Below are positions 1-8,114 of a DNA stretch of 64,000 nt, one piece after another. The notes under the pieces are model-generated. The model was not told the origin of the DNA and ran no database searches. It saw only the letters and a list, made by a program, of their open reading frames with translations. The stretch is taken from assembly GCF_006517235.1 (NCBI RefSeq), contig NZ_CP041188.1:1798001-1862000 (forward strand), read 5' to 3'. Both the position numbers and the translations under genes were made by a program. This DNA is from Pseudarthrobacter sp. NIBRBAC000502772. GTDB lineage: Bacteria; Actinomycetota; Actinomycetes; Actinomycetales; Micrococcaceae. Positions within the stretch are counted from its first letter, which is position 1. Every line of letters starts with the position of its first letter.

Positions 1-2
1 TT

Positions 3-362
3 GCAGCCTTGATGGACGGCAAAATCGAAAACCCTGGGACCACGGCCGTGATCCTGTCCGGCGGCAACATCGATCCGATGCTGATGCTTAAAGTCATCCA
101 GCGGGGCCTGTCCGCCGCCGGGCGCTACATGACAGTCCGGATGATGCTGGATGACCGGCCGGGCTCGCTGGCCACCATCGCCCGCATCATCGCCGAAAAC
201 GATGCGAACGTCACGGGCCTGGATCACACGCGTGTTGGCGGCTCCATCAGCATGGGCGACGTTTCCATCACCGTGAACCTCGAAACCAAGGGCCACGAAC
301 ATTGTGAGCAGGTCCTCGGCGCCCTCCGTGCCGAGGGTTTCCAGCCCATTGTGGTGCATTAG
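3..362 (+). CDS. ilvA: Threonine ammonia-lyase, C-terminal ACT part (5' end outside window)
   Basis: This is the last ~120 residues of a PLP-dependent threonine ammonia-lyase (threonine to 2-oxobutanoate, first step of isoleucine synthesis or threonine breakdown). The frame is open to the left edge, so the catalytic domain lies outside the window. Visible are the end of the PLP fold (LSGGNIDPMLMLKVIQRGL, where GGN sits near the cofactor in this family) and a C-terminal ACT-like domain (MTVRMMLDDRPGSLATIARI) ending VVH. The single short ACT domain fits the ~400-residue form rather than the two-ACT E. coli IlvA. The rhomboid gene follows after 8 bp, so co-transcription is likely. Family assignment is good; biosynthetic versus catabolic role cannot be decided from the tail. 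Confidence 0.85.
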   Translation, partial: AALMDGKIENPGTTAVILSGGNIDPMLMLKVIQRGLSAAGRYMTVRMMLDDRPGSLATIARIIAENDANVTGLDHTRVGGSISMGDVSITVNLETKGHEHCEQVLGALRAEGFQPIVVH

Positions 363-370
363 GAGTAGCC

Positions 371-988
371 ATGCTTGACGCGATGGGGGACGGAAAGCCG
401 CGGGACCGGGAAACCACAGCCTCGCGGGCGAAGGGCGGACTGTTGGTGGCCGGCGGCTTTGTGGCCGTGCTCTTTATGATCGAACTGTTCAACATGCTGA
501 CCCTGCATGCCCTGAACCGGACTTTCGGGCTCCGGCCCCGGTCCGCGGACGGGCTTCTGGACATCCTGACGTTCCCGCTGCTGCACGCCAATCTGAACCA
601 CCTGCTGTCCAATGCCCTGCCCCTGATCGTCTTCGGCTTCCTGGTGTTCCTCTCCGGCGTGAGGGTGTTCCTGACGGCCCTCGGGTTCAGCTGGCTGGGC
701 TCCGGACTGACAGTGTGGCTGATTGGCGACGGCGGCATCACCGTTGGCGCCTCCGGCCTGGTTTTTGGATTGTTCGCCTTCCTCCTGGTGCGGGGTTTCT
801 TCAACCACAGCTGGCGCCAGATCCTGCTCGCCGTGGTGCTGTTTATGGTCTACGGCGGCATCCTGCTGGGGGTGCTGCCCATCATGGGCAGCTACATCTC
901 CTGGCAGGCGCACCTCGGCGGCGCGGCAGGCGGAGTTGTCGCTGCCCTGTTGCTGCGCCCCAAGCACGCAAGAACGCCGGCCCCCTGA
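371..988 (+). CDS. Rhomboid family intramembrane serine protease
   Basis: Integral membrane protease of 205 residues that would cleave substrate transmembrane helices within the bilayer. The rhomboid core is complete: HANLNHLLSNALPL (the HxxxN element of TM2), GASGLVFGL with the catalytic serine in GxSG, and a final helix with WQAHLGGAAGG carrying the catalytic histidine. About six hydrophobic segments lie between residues 25 and 195, after a short basic cytoplasmic start. ATG at 371 is preceded by AGGAG (361-365) at good spacing. It follows the threonine ammonia-lyase gene and ends inside a strong hairpin terminator. Substrate unknown. Confidence 0.9.
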   Translation: MLDAMGDGKPRDRETTASRAKGGLLVAGGFVAVLFMIELFNMLTLHALNRTFGLRPRSADGLLDILTFPLLHANLNHLLSNALPLIVFGFLVFLSGVRVFLTALGFSWLGSGLTVWLIGDGGITVGASGLVFGLFAFLLVRGFFNHSWRQILLAVVLFMVYGGILLGVLPIMGSYISWQAHLGGAAGGVVAALLLRPKHARTPAP

Positions 989-1002
989 CGGGGGCCGGCG
1001 TT
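973..1002. terminator. Bidirectional hairpin between rhomboid gene and greA
   Basis: A perfect 13-bp inverted repeat (arms 973-985 and 990-1002, AACGCCGGCCCCC and its complement, 4-nt loop). It overlaps the rhomboid stop codon and lies between two convergent genes. No long T-run follows, as is common in actinobacteria. Confidence 0.75.
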
Positions 1003-1041
1003 GGCCAGGCTTGGTTGGCCTGAAACGATCAGTGTGAAGCG

Positions 1042-1536
1042 TCAGCCTGCGTAAGGCTTGGCGGAGAGGATCTCCACCGTGATGTCCTTGCCGTTCGGAG
1101 CCGTGTAGCTGAGCTTCGCGCCCTCTTTGTGGCCGACGATTGCGGCGCCGAGAGGTGACTTCTCACTGAACACGTCCAGGTCTGAATCGCCGGCGATTTC
1201 GCGGGACCCCAGCAGGAATGTCTCTTCGTCGCCTGCGATCCGGGCAACAACGAGCATGCCGGGCTCCACAATGCCGTCGTCAGCGGGGGACTCGCCCACG
1301 TGGGCATCGCGCAGAAGGGCCGTCAGCTGGCGGATCCGGGCTTCGATCTTGCCCTGCTCTTCTTTGGCTGCATGGTAGCCGCCGTTTTCCTTTAGGTCGC
1401 CCTCTTGCCGGGCAGCTTCAATCTTCTGGACGATCTCCGCACGGCCAGGGCCGGAAAGGTGGTCCAGCTCTGCCTTCAGGCGGTCAAAAGCTTCCTGGGT
1501 GAGCCAGGCTGCAGGCGCGCTGTTGGTGGTAGACAC
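1042..1536 (-). CDS. greA: Transcription elongation factor GreA
   Basis: GreA rescues backtracked RNA polymerase by stimulating transcript cleavage through the secondary channel. The 164-residue protein has the expected N-terminal antiparallel coiled coil (AFDRLKAELDHL...AARQEGDLKENGGYHAAKEEQG), with the acidic tip residues D and E in GDLKEN. The C-terminal FKBP-like domain ends with DITVEILSAKPYAG. The start is GTG at 1536, with AGGAG about 8 nt upstream on the minus strand. The DUF4307 gene lies upstream on the same strand, with a gap of ~150 bp. Assignment is secure. Confidence 0.96.
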   Translation of the reverse strand: MSTTNSAPAAWLTQEAFDRLKAELDHLSGPGRAEIVQKIEAARQEGDLKENGGYHAAKEEQGKIEARIRQLTALLRDAHVGESPADDGIVEPGMLVVARIAGDEETFLLGSREIAGDSDLDVFSEKSPLGAAIVGHKEGAKLSYTAPNGKDITVEILSAKPYAG

Positions 1537-1688
1537 GGACTTCTCCTAATGGTCGTACATGCAAAAGACCCCGCAACGGTGGCCACTTATGGAACTCAGC
1601 AACCAGCTCAGCGGGGTAAAGGTATTGACCCATTGTAGTCAAAACTCTGGACATACCCAACCCGGGATGGGGCATAGATCACACGGCG

Positions 1689-2147
1689 CTACGTCCCGGC
1701 ACCCGGAATCCAGCAGTCGTCCACCACGCCGGAAACTGACAGGGACTCCGTCCGGAGTGTCACGCGCTGCGAAACTGTCCTGCCGCCGTCGGCCGTTCCG
1801 TCAGCTTTCCCGGGCGGGATGTCCACTACTTTCCAGCCCACCACGGCGAACTTGGAGTCGAGGGCCTTGACGGCGCACTTGACGGCCGTCCCTGGTTCCC
1901 TGGTGACCTGGAAATCGACCTCGGTCGCCGTGGCATCGATGGTGCTGAAGCCGATGTCCTTGAACGTCACGTCAGAGCCGGCTGAGGACGTGGAGACCCA
2001 GGCCATAAACCCCACTCCGGCCGCCAGCGCCGCTACGGCAATGCCACGTTTGACCGCACGCGGGAGGGACTGCTTTTTACTGCCATAACGATTGGCTAGG
2101 CTAGTGTCTGCAGGCGGGGACGCGGCGGGCTGATCCTGGGTAGTCAC
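1689..2147 (-). CDS. DUF4307 single-pass membrane protein
   Basis: A 152-residue protein with a cytoplasmic N-terminus of ~32 residues, one transmembrane helix (about 35-55, GIAVAALAAGVGFMAWVS) and an extracytoplasmic beta-rich domain. It contains two cysteines (VKCAVKAL and VDDCWIPG) that could form a disulfide. This matches the actinobacterial DUF4307 family, found next to greA and mca in many genomes. Function is unknown. The gene is divergent from mca with ~140 bp between them. The family call is confident; no role is proposed. Confidence 0.85.
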   Translation of the reverse strand: MTTQDQPAASPPADTSLANRYGSKKQSLPRAVKRGIAVAALAAGVGFMAWVSTSSAGSDVTFKDIGFSTIDATATEVDFQVTREPGTAVKCAVKALDSKFAVVGWKVVDIPPGKADGTADGGRTVSQRVTLRTESLSVSGVVDDCWIPGAGT

Positions 2148-2289
2148 CAGTCCAGTTTAGTTCGGTTCCAGGCCGTGGCCGTCCGGGCCGGATCAGCACC
2201 CCCGGCACAGCTGCCCCGTCCGTCCAGTCATGCAGTCCTCAGTCCAATGGCCGTCACAGCAGCCGCAGAAGAATAAGGAGCCGTCCTCG

Positions 2290-3195
2290 ATGACAGCGTC
2301 CACCAATACCCCGGCAACGCTGAGGCTGCTAGCCGTGCACGCGCACCCGGACGACGAGTCAAGCAAGGGTGCCGCGACCATGGCCATGTACGCCGCCGCC
2401 GGAGTGGAAGTTATGGTGGCCACCTGCACCGACGGATCCCGCGGAGACATCCAGAACCCTGCCGTGGAAGGCGAGCCGCATCCCAAGCGGGACATGGCCG
2501 GGGCGCGCCGGCTGGAAATGGACCAGGCGGCCAAGGTACTGGGCATCCAGCAGCGCTGGTTGGGATTCACGGACTCCGGGCTGCCCGAGGGCGATCCGCT
2601 GCCGCCGCTGCCGGCCGGATCCTTCGCCGTCCAGCCGCTGGAACGCGCCGCGGCGCCGCTGGTGCGGCTGGTCCGGGACTTCAAGCCGCAGGTGATCGTC
2701 AGCTATGACGAAAACGGGGGATACCCGCACCCGGACCACATCATGGCGCACCGGGTGGCAGTGGAGGCATTTGCGGCTGCGGGTGACCCCAGCCGGTATC
2801 CCGACGCCGGAGCGGCCTGGGAACCCAGCAAGCTCTATTACGACAGGGCCTTCAGCCCGGACCGGTTCCGCGCACTGCATTTTGCCTTGGAGGAAGCAGG
2901 CCTGCAGTCCCCGTACGCCCAGCGGCTGGCCGCGTGGCTGGAAACGGACGCGGAAGGCCACACCCCGCCGCAGGGTGCCCATGCCACCACCACGCAGATC
3001 GACTGCGGGGACTTTTTTGAGGCCCGCGACGACGCCCTCCGTGCGCACCGCACCCAGGTTGATCCGCTGGGGTTCTTCTTTGCCGTGTCGGCCGAGATGC
3101 AGCGCCGCGTGTGGCCGTGGGAAGACTACTCCCTGATCGAGTCCAGGGTCCCCGCGGAATTGCCCGAAAAGGACCTTTTCGCCGGGCTAAGATAG
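2290..3195 (+). CDS. mca: Mycothiol S-conjugate amidase Mca
   Basis: Zinc amidase of the LmbE/PIG-L family that cleaves mycothiol S-conjugates to mercapturic acids and glucosaminyl-inositol, part of actinobacterial thiol detoxification. The metal-binding motif is AHPDDESSKGA (residues ~17-27). The partner histidine is in GGYPHPDHIMAHR, and the C-terminal FFAVSAEMQRRVWPWEDYSL block is typical. Length 301 is normal. An upstream in-frame ATG at 2230 exists, but ATG 2290 has AAGGAG (2275-2280) at 9 nt and begins at the usual point before the first beta strand. MshB is the related deacetylase; the tail and the neighbourhood favour Mca. Confidence 0.93.
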   Translation: MTASTNTPATLRLLAVHAHPDDESSKGAATMAMYAAAGVEVMVATCTDGSRGDIQNPAVEGEPHPKRDMAGARRLEMDQAAKVLGIQQRWLGFTDSGLPEGDPLPPLPAGSFAVQPLERAAAPLVRLVRDFKPQVIVSYDENGGYPHPDHIMAHRVAVEAFAAAGDPSRYPDAGAAWEPSKLYYDRAFSPDRFRALHFALEEAGLQSPYAQRLAAWLETDAEGHTPPQGAHATTTQIDCGDFFEARDDALRAHRTQVDPLGFFFAVSAEMQRRVWPWEDYSLIESRVPAELPEKDLFAGLR

Positions 3196-3309
3196 AGCGG
3201 CAGCGTATTCTATGCCGTGTAGAAAAGCTGTGGGCTGGTCCGAGTCCCGCGGACCCGCCTCCGGAATCCCCGGCCGGCTGCCCATCAGTTTCCACAGAAG
3301 GTTTGAACC

Positions 3310-3663
3310 GTGCACCACTTGCTCCTCGCCCTGACCACCACTCCCTCACCGCTGCCGACGCCCGGCCTGCGTGAGGGCATCTCCGAGGACCAGATCACCC
3401 CGGGTCTGTGGGGCTTCATCATGACGGCTTTCTTTGTGCTGGCCACCACGCTGCTGATTGTGGACATGGTCCGCCGCATCCGCCGCGTCCGCTACCGGGC
3501 GCAGGTGGAAGAGGAACGCCAGGCAGCGGCCGAGGCAGCGGACATTGAAGCTGCGGACGGCCACGACGGCCTCGGTGTTGCCGGCGACACGGATGCGACC
3601 GGCGACAAGGCAGGCCTCGAAGACAACGGTCACGGCCAGGCCGCCGACCGGCCCCGCGACTGA
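3310..3663 (+). CDS. Small single-pass membrane protein downstream of mca
   Basis: A 117-residue protein with a short extracytoplasmic N-terminus, one transmembrane helix (about residues 36-52, GFIMTAFFVLATTLLIVDMV), a basic stop-transfer segment (RRIRRVRYR) and an acidic, low-complexity cytoplasmic tail rich in A, D, E and G. The start is GTG at 3310. It lies 114 bp downstream of mca on the same strand, and a small membrane protein at this position recurs in actinobacteria. No catalytic motif is visible, and function is unknown. Confidence 0.75.
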   Translation: MHHLLLALTTTPSPLPTPGLREGISEDQITPGLWGFIMTAFFVLATTLLIVDMVRRIRRVRYRAQVEEERQAAAEAADIEAADGHDGLGVAGDTDATGDKAGLEDNGHGQAADRPRD

Positions 3664-3702
3664 AGCGGGCCGGACCTACGTGTTCCTGCCGGCCTCAACA
3701 GT

Positions 3703-4425
3703 TCAGCTGAGGACTGCGATGGCGATCGCCGTGAAATGTGCTGCGAAGGCCAGGACCGTCAGGGCATGGAAGAGTTCGTGGAAGCCAAAGTGTTCGTAGC
3801 TGAAGTTGGGTTTCTTCAGCGCGTAGAACACGGCGCCGGTGATGTACAGAACGCCGCCCACACAGATGAGGACGGCGGCGGGGACGCTGGCCGCGAAGAA
3901 CTCAGGCAGGTAGAACAGCGAGCCGCAGCCCAGTGCGATGTAGATGGGCACGTATAGCCAGCGCGGCGCGTCCGTCCACAACAGCCGGAACAGCACGCCG
4001 AGAATGGCCCCGGACCAGATGACCCAGAGCAGCAGGACCGCCTTGGGCTGTTCCAGCAGCGACCAGGCCAGGGGAGTATAGCTGCCGGCGATGACCAGCA
4101 TGATGTTGGTGTGGTCCAGGCGCTTGAGGACAATCTTCACGCCCGGAGACCAGTTGCCGCGGTGGTAGATGGCACTGATGCCAAAAAGCAGGACACCGGT
4201 GGCAGCGTAGATGGCCGAGGTGATCTTGCGGTCCGTAGTGGGGGCGAGGACCACGAGGACGAGTCCCGCCGCCAGGGCCAGCGGAGCCGTGACGGTATGG
4301 ATCCAGCCGCGCCACTTGGGCTTGATCATCAGGAGCTCGGCCAGCCGGACGGCGGCGTCGTTCAAAGGGCTGTGGCCGTGGTCCGCCGAGGGCGCGCGGG
4401 GGCCGTCAGGAGTCTGGCTGTTCAT
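3703..4425 (-). CDS. trhA: PAQR/hemolysin III family membrane protein TrhA
   Basis: Seven-helix membrane protein of 240 residues of the PAQR (hemolysin III, TrhA/YqfA) family. The hallmark residues are present: an N-terminal IYHRGNW segment, RLDHTNIMLVIAGSYTPLAW after TM2, and the C-terminal HELFHALTVLAFAAHF motif. The family's metal ligands are the histidine in the first block and the HxxxH pair in the last. In other bacteria the family is linked to membrane fluidity and homeostasis; hemolysis is a historical name. It is convergent with the small membrane gene (40 bp) and divergent from the prenyltransferase gene. Confidence 0.92.
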   Translation of the reverse strand: MNSQTPDGPRAPSADHGHSPLNDAAVRLAELLMIKPKWRGWIHTVTAPLALAAGLVLVVLAPTTDRKITSAIYAATGVLLFGISAIYHRGNWSPGVKIVLKRLDHTNIMLVIAGSYTPLAWSLLEQPKAVLLLWVIWSGAILGVLFRLLWTDAPRWLYVPIYIALGCGSLFYLPEFFAASVPAAVLICVGGVLYITGAVFYALKKPNFSYEHFGFHELFHALTVLAFAAHFTAIAIAVLS

Positions 4426-4540
4426 GGCTTCAGAATATCCTCTCTTTGAATAAGTTACTCATGGGTAACAATCATGGCAGGTCATCCGGGAACGTCCCGT
4501 CACGCCGGTCCCGGTCCCGGACGGTAGCCTAGGATGTGCA

Positions 4541-5341
4541 ATGCCGTCGAACAGCAACGGAAGTCAGGTGAGTCTCCTCGTGGAATTGCGCGGGTTCCTT
4601 TATGGCTTCTACGAGAGGCGGCTGCTCCGCGAGTTGGCCGGCGGCCGTATTCCCAATCACATCGGCGTGATGGTGGATGGCAACCGCCGCTGGGCCAAAC
4701 AGTTCAACGCACCCACCAGCCAGGGCCACCAGGCCGGCGCGGACAAGATCCATGAATTCCTCGGATGGTGCCAGGAGCTTGGGGTCAAGGTGGTTACGCT
4801 CTACATGCTGTCCACGGACAACATGAGCCGGTCCAGCGAGGAGCTGGACCTTCTGATGGGGATCATTGCCAACACCCTGGACCGCCTGGACGATGACGCC
4901 AACATCTCGGTCAACGCCATGGGCGCCCCCGAGCTCTTGCCCGACTACCTGGCGGAACGGCTCAACAAGCTCACTGCCCGCACTCCGGTACGCGAAAAGA
5001 TCCATGTCAACGTTGCGGTGGGCTACGGCGGGCGCCGCGAAATCGTTGACGCCGTGCGGGAGCTGCTTCACGACGCCGTCGCCAAGGGCTCTGACATTTC
5101 GGCGCTCGCTGACACCCTGTCCGTGGACGATATTTCCCGTTTCCTCTACACGCGCGGCCAGCCGGATCCGGACCTGGTGATCAGAACCTCCGGGGAGCAG
5201 CGGCTGTCCGGGTTCCTGATGTGGCAGAGCGCGTACAGCGAGTTCTACTTCTGCGAAGCCTTGTGGCCCGCCTTCCGAAAAGTGGACTTCCTCCGCGCCC
5301 TTCGGGACTACGCCGGCAGGCAGCGGCGCTTCGGGACCTGA
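4541..5341 (+). CDS. cis-Prenyltransferase (short-chain Z-isoprenyl diphosphate synthase type)
   Basis: A 266-residue enzyme that condenses isopentenyl diphosphate onto an allylic primer to make polyprenyl carriers. Diagnostic motifs are [14 protein letters not shown] (catalytic Asp, primer phosphate site), [30 protein letters not shown] and [27 protein letters not shown] (the Mg/IPP site with RxxGExRLSxF). The position between trhA and phoH matches the mycobacterial Z-farnesyl diphosphate synthase locus rather than the decaprenyl or undecaprenyl synthase near recO, so the product may be short chain (inference). GTG at 4568 is an alternative start with GGAAG just upstream. Confidence 0.9.
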   Translation: MPSNSNGSQVSLLVELRGFLYGFYERRLLRELAGGRIPNHIGVMVDGNRRWAKQFNAPTSQGHQAGADKIHEFLGWCQELGVKVVTLYMLSTDNMSRSSEELDLLMGIIANTLDRLDDDANISVNAMGAPELLPDYLAERLNKLTARTPVREKIHVNVAVGYGGRREIVDAVRELLHDAVAKGSDISALADTLSVDDISRFLYTRGQPDPDLVIRTSGEQRLSGFLMWQSAYSEFYFCEALWPAFRKVDFLRALRDYAGRQRRFGT

Positions 5342-5516
5342 GCCTCATCACGGGTCCGCCCCCGTTCATACGGAATTCACAAGCCGGCAACAGGAATCGC
5401 CGACGGATGGCACCGGAAATTACTGGGCAGGGAATTACGTTATATGCATCAGCAGGCAAAAACGCCGGCTGATCGGGGAGGCCAGTACATGGAGCGAATT
5501 TCGCACCGGTTGTATG

Positions 5517-5536
5517 GGAGGCCGGACCCGGCCTCC
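5517..5536 (+). promoter_or_regulatory. Hairpin in the leader of the PhoH gene
   Basis: Arms GGAGGCCG (5517-5524) and CGGCCTCC (5529-5536) form a perfect 8-bp stem with a 4-nt loop. It lies 56 bp upstream of the chosen GTG start, and within the coding frame if the upstream ATG at 5514 were used. This is one reason to prefer the GTG at 5592. The rest of the 5342-5591 gap shows a possible TATATG -10 box near 5441 and nothing else recognisable. Confidence 0.35.
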
Positions 5537-5591
5537 AGGCCGAGCCGCCTCACCAATAACAATTCCGGGCGTGCCCGGGGCTGGAGTCGAT

Positions 5592-7022
5592 GTGGCTAAT
5601 TCTGAACAACTGCCCGAAGCCGTTTTTGACCAGGGACAGAAAGCTACCTCTCGCGCCACGCGAGCCACCTCACAAGCCGGTGCAGCAGACGAAACATCTG
5701 CGGCCGGTTTTGCTGTCTCCGGAAGGGACGCCACCATTAGCACGTTCGTCATTGACACCTCCGTCCTGCTCTCGGATCCACGGGCGCTGCTGCGCTTCGC
5801 CGAGCACGAAGTCATTGTTCCGATCGTTGTCATCACGGAACTTGAGGGGAAACGGCACGACCCCGAACTGGGCTACTTTGCCCGCAAGGCGCTCCGGCTG
5901 CTCGATGATCTCCGGGTAAAACACGGTGGCTTGAGTAAACCCATCCCCATCGGAAACGAGGGCGGCACCCTCCTGGTGGAGCTGAACCACATTTCCGCTG
6001 ACGTGCTCCCCTTGGGTTTCCGCAGCGGCGACAACGACAGCCGCATCCTGGCCGTGGCCAAGAACCTGGCCAATGAAGGCCGGAACGTCACCGTGGTGTC
6101 GAAGGATCTCCCCATGCGGGTCAAGGCCTCCGCCATGGGACTTACTGCCGACGAATACCGCAACGAGCTCGTGAAGGATTCGGGCTGGACCGGTGTCGCG
6201 GAGGTGGAAGCCAGCGAGGAGGAAATTTCCACCCTGTACGGCCACGAGCCGGTCTTCATTCCCGCGGCCGCGGAAATGCCGGTCAACACCGGGCTGGTGA
6301 TCCTCTCCAACCGGGGCTCAGCCCTGGGCCGGGTGGGCGCTGACAAGCAGGTGCGGCTGGTCAAGGGGGACCGGGACGTATTCGGGCTCCACGGTCGATC
6401 GGCGGAACAGCGGCTCGCCATCGACATGCTGATGGACCCCGCCGTCGGAATCGTTTCGGTTGGCGGACGGGCCGGCACCGGCAAATCCGCGCTGGCCCTG
6501 TGTGCCGGCCTGGAAGCGGTGCTGGAACGCCGCGAGCACCGCAAGGTGATCGTGTTCCGCCCGCTCTACGCCGTGGGTGGCCAGGAACTGGGCTACCTGC
6601 CCGGCTCCGAGTCGGAAAAGATGAACCCCTGGGCCCAGGCGGTCTTTGACACACTCGGCGCCCTGGTCAGCCAGGAAGTCGTGGAGGAAGTCATGGACCG
6701 CGGCATGCTCGAGGTCATGCCGCTGACCCACATCCGCGGCCGTTCCCTGCACGACGCCTTCGTGATCGTCGACGAGGCCCAGTCACTTGAGAAGAACGTC
6801 CTCCTCACCGTGATGAGCCGCATCGGCCAGAACTCCAAGATCGTCCTCACCCACGACGTCGCCCAGCGTGACAACCTCCGCGTAGGCCGGCACGACGGAA
6901 TCGCCGCCGTCGTCGAAACCCTGAAAGGACACCCCCTCTTCGGCCACATCACCCTCACCCGCTCGGAGCGCTCCCCGATCGCAGCCCTGGTAACAGAGCT
7001 CCTCGAAGGCGCCGAGATCTAA
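5592..7022 (+). CDS. PIN domain-PhoH family ATPase
   Basis: A fusion of an N-terminal PIN nuclease-like domain (residues ~48-175) with a C-terminal PhoH ATPase domain (~240-476), as in mycobacterial PhoH2 and B. subtilis YlaK. PIN acidic residues are seen in [21 protein letters not shown] and [14 protein letters not shown]. The ATPase has Walker [13 protein letters not shown] and Walker [12 protein letters not shown]. PhoH2-type proteins act as RNA helicase/RNases. The start is GTG 5592 with GGAG (5583-5586); ATG 5514 would add 26 low-complexity residues that contain the leader hairpin. Length after the GTG is 476. Confidence 0.9.
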   Translation: MANSEQLPEAVFDQGQKATSRATRATSQAGAADETSAAGFAVSGRDATISTFVIDTSVLLSDPRALLRFAEHEVIVPIVVITELEGKRHDPELGYFARKALRLLDDLRVKHGGLSKPIPIGNEGGTLLVELNHISADVLPLGFRSGDNDSRILAVAKNLANEGRNVTVVSKDLPMRVKASAMGLTADEYRNELVKDSGWTGVAEVEASEEEISTLYGHEPVFIPAAAEMPVNTGLVILSNRGSALGRVGADKQVRLVKGDRDVFGLHGRSAEQRLAIDMLMDPAVGIVSVGGRAGTGKSALALCAGLEAVLERREHRKVIVFRPLYAVGGQELGYLPGSESEKMNPWAQAVFDTLGALVSQEVVEEVMDRGMLEVMPLTHIRGRSLHDAFVIVDEAQSLEKNVLLTVMSRIGQNSKIVLTHDVAQRDNLRVGRHDGIAAVVETLKGHPLFGHITLTRSERSPIAALVTELLEGAEI

Positions 7023-7043
7023 GGTCCTGTCCCGGTACCGTCC

Positions 7044-7161
7044 GAACGCCGGGTCACCCTTCCTCTGCGTGCTGCTCGTTCCTCGCTCTGACGCACGCTG
7101 CCGGAAGGCTGACCCGGCGTTCTCGTGCGTCCCGGACAGTCCCGCAGGAAGCGGCACGAGA
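7044..7161. terminator. Two tandem long hairpins downstream of the PhoH gene
   Basis: Hairpin 1 spans 7044-7122: outer 13-bp perfect arms (7044-7056 GAACGCCGGGTCA with 7110-7122), continued inward by CCTTCC/GGAAGG and GCGTGC/GCACGC. Hairpin 2 is TCTCGTGC (7121-7128) with GCACGAGA (7154-7161). They start 22 bp after the phoH stop and probably include its terminator. Their density is unusual, and they directly precede the 95-nt repeat. Confidence 0.6.
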
Positions 7162-7190
7162 GGTGACCGACGCACACGGCAGGCCCCGGG

Positions 7191-7285
7191 CCTTCTCGTA
7201 GGAGCGCATCGCGGCGCATCGGGCCGTGGAGGTCGCCCAGCGACCGAAACGGCCCCTATGCGCTGTGTCTAAGCGACGGAGAAGG
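7191..7285 (+). repeat. 95-nt structured dispersed element, copy A
   Basis: One of three collinear 95-nt copies in the window (others 54931-55025 inverted and 55241-55335). It folds as a rod: outer stem (columns 1-7 with 89-95), invariant internal loops (left GGAGCGCATCGCGGCGCA, right GTGTCTAAGCGACG), an inner stem 25-29/68-72, stem 31-37/59-65, and an apical GGTCGC-CCA-GCGACC hairpin. It lies in the 374-bp gap between the convergent phoH and GNAT genes. No protein-coding gene is visible in that gap. Confidence 0.8.
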
Positions 7286-7340
7286 TCCGGGGGCTGACGG
7301 ACCCAGCTACGGGCCACTCTGTGAAGCGGCGCGGCGGGAG

Positions 7341-7360
7341 GTGTCTAAGCGACGGCGAAG
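7341..7360 (+). repeat. Partial right-end copy of the 95-nt element
   Basis: The 20-mer GTGTCTAAGCGACGGCGAAG is identical to the right end of copy C and nearly identical to that of copy A 76 bp upstream. The flanks (7285-7312 versus 7361-7386) also resemble each other (GGGGC..GGAC..ACCCAGC), which suggests a decayed tandem duplication of the element's right end. Confidence 0.65.
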
Positions 7361-7396
7361 TGCTCGGGGCGGACGAACCCAGCCGCCGCCCGGCAG

Positions 7397-8044
7397 TCAG
7401 CCGACGATGAGGAACTTAGCTGCCGCTTCGTGGCCTTCTACTTTGAGGGTCCAGTCGGGGCGTTTGAAGGTTGCGGGGGTGAGGCGCACTTTTTGGACTT
7501 CGACGGCCTTGCCGCCCCAGGATTGCCTGTTGGTGCCGTTGAGTTCATAGCCGAGGGAGCGGGACACGCCCAGGGAGGCGGCGTTCCAGGCGGCGGCTTC
7601 GGATTCGGCCACTTCGGCGCCGAGCCAGTCGAATGCGTAAAGCGCGACGGCGGCCCGCATCTCCGTGCCGAGCCCTTGGCCGTGGAGGGACTGCTTGAGC
7701 CAGGAGCCGGTGCTGACGGTCTTGAGGGTGGCAAAGTCCTTGGCACCGATGTCCTGGCAGCCGATGAATTCGTCCTGGTACCAGATGCCCAGGAGCAGGG
7801 TCCAGTCCTCGGGTGTGGCCTGGCCGCGGCAGCGCCAGTACCACTGCGCCATGTTGTGCCCTAATGCTTCCGGCGGCAGTTCCGTCCACGGAGTGCTGAA
7901 GGGGCTCCGGCCGGGTTCGTGGACTCCGCTGGCGGCCGCTGCAACTGCGGCGGGAATATCGGCGTCGGCGATGGGACGCAGTACCAGTCGGGGTGTGGTC
8001 AGCTCGAGGCCGAAGAGGGGCCAGATGGAAGTCAGCGCGGTCAT
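7397..8044 (-). CDS. GNAT family N-acetyltransferase
   Basis: A 215-residue acyl-CoA-dependent acetyltransferase of the RimJ/L-like group. The N-terminal LTTPRLVLRPIADADIPA, the substrate-side TLLLGIWYQDEFIGCQDIGA, and the acetyl-CoA loop SLHGQGLGTEMRAAVALYAF (R/Q-x-x-G-x-G/A) followed by AAAWNAASLGVSRSLGYE are typical. Substrate cannot be inferred. The C-terminal ~50 residues carry a basic extension after the fold. It is convergent with phoH across the hairpin-rich gap and transcribed away from the 8115-8915 gene, which lies 70 bp upstream on the same strand. Confidence 0.88.
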   Translation of the reverse strand: MTALTSIWPLFGLELTTPRLVLRPIADADIPAAVAAAASGVHEPGRSPFSTPWTELPPEALGHNMAQWYWRCRGQATPEDWTLLLGIWYQDEFIGCQDIGAKDFATLKTVSTGSWLKQSLHGQGLGTEMRAAVALYAFDWLGAEVAESEAAAWNAASLGVSRSLGYELNGTNRQSWGGKAVEVQKVRLTPATFKRPDWTLKVEGHEAAAKFLIVG

Positions 8045-8114
8045 CAGGGAAGCCTAGCCCAGGGCGGCCAAGGGCGTCTGTCAAACGCCGGTGATGCCTG
8101 GACCAGGACTGTGA

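Noticed and set aside
5514..5591. ATG 5514 as start of the PhoH gene
   Set aside because: The added 26 residues are proline/arginine-rich, contain a perfect 8-bp hairpin at DNA level and precede a GTG with a good GGAG.
7023..7396. Insertion sequence in the phoH-GNAT gap
   Set aside because: Inverted repeats are abundant, but there is no transposase fragment and the hairpins are too short and nested for IS ends.
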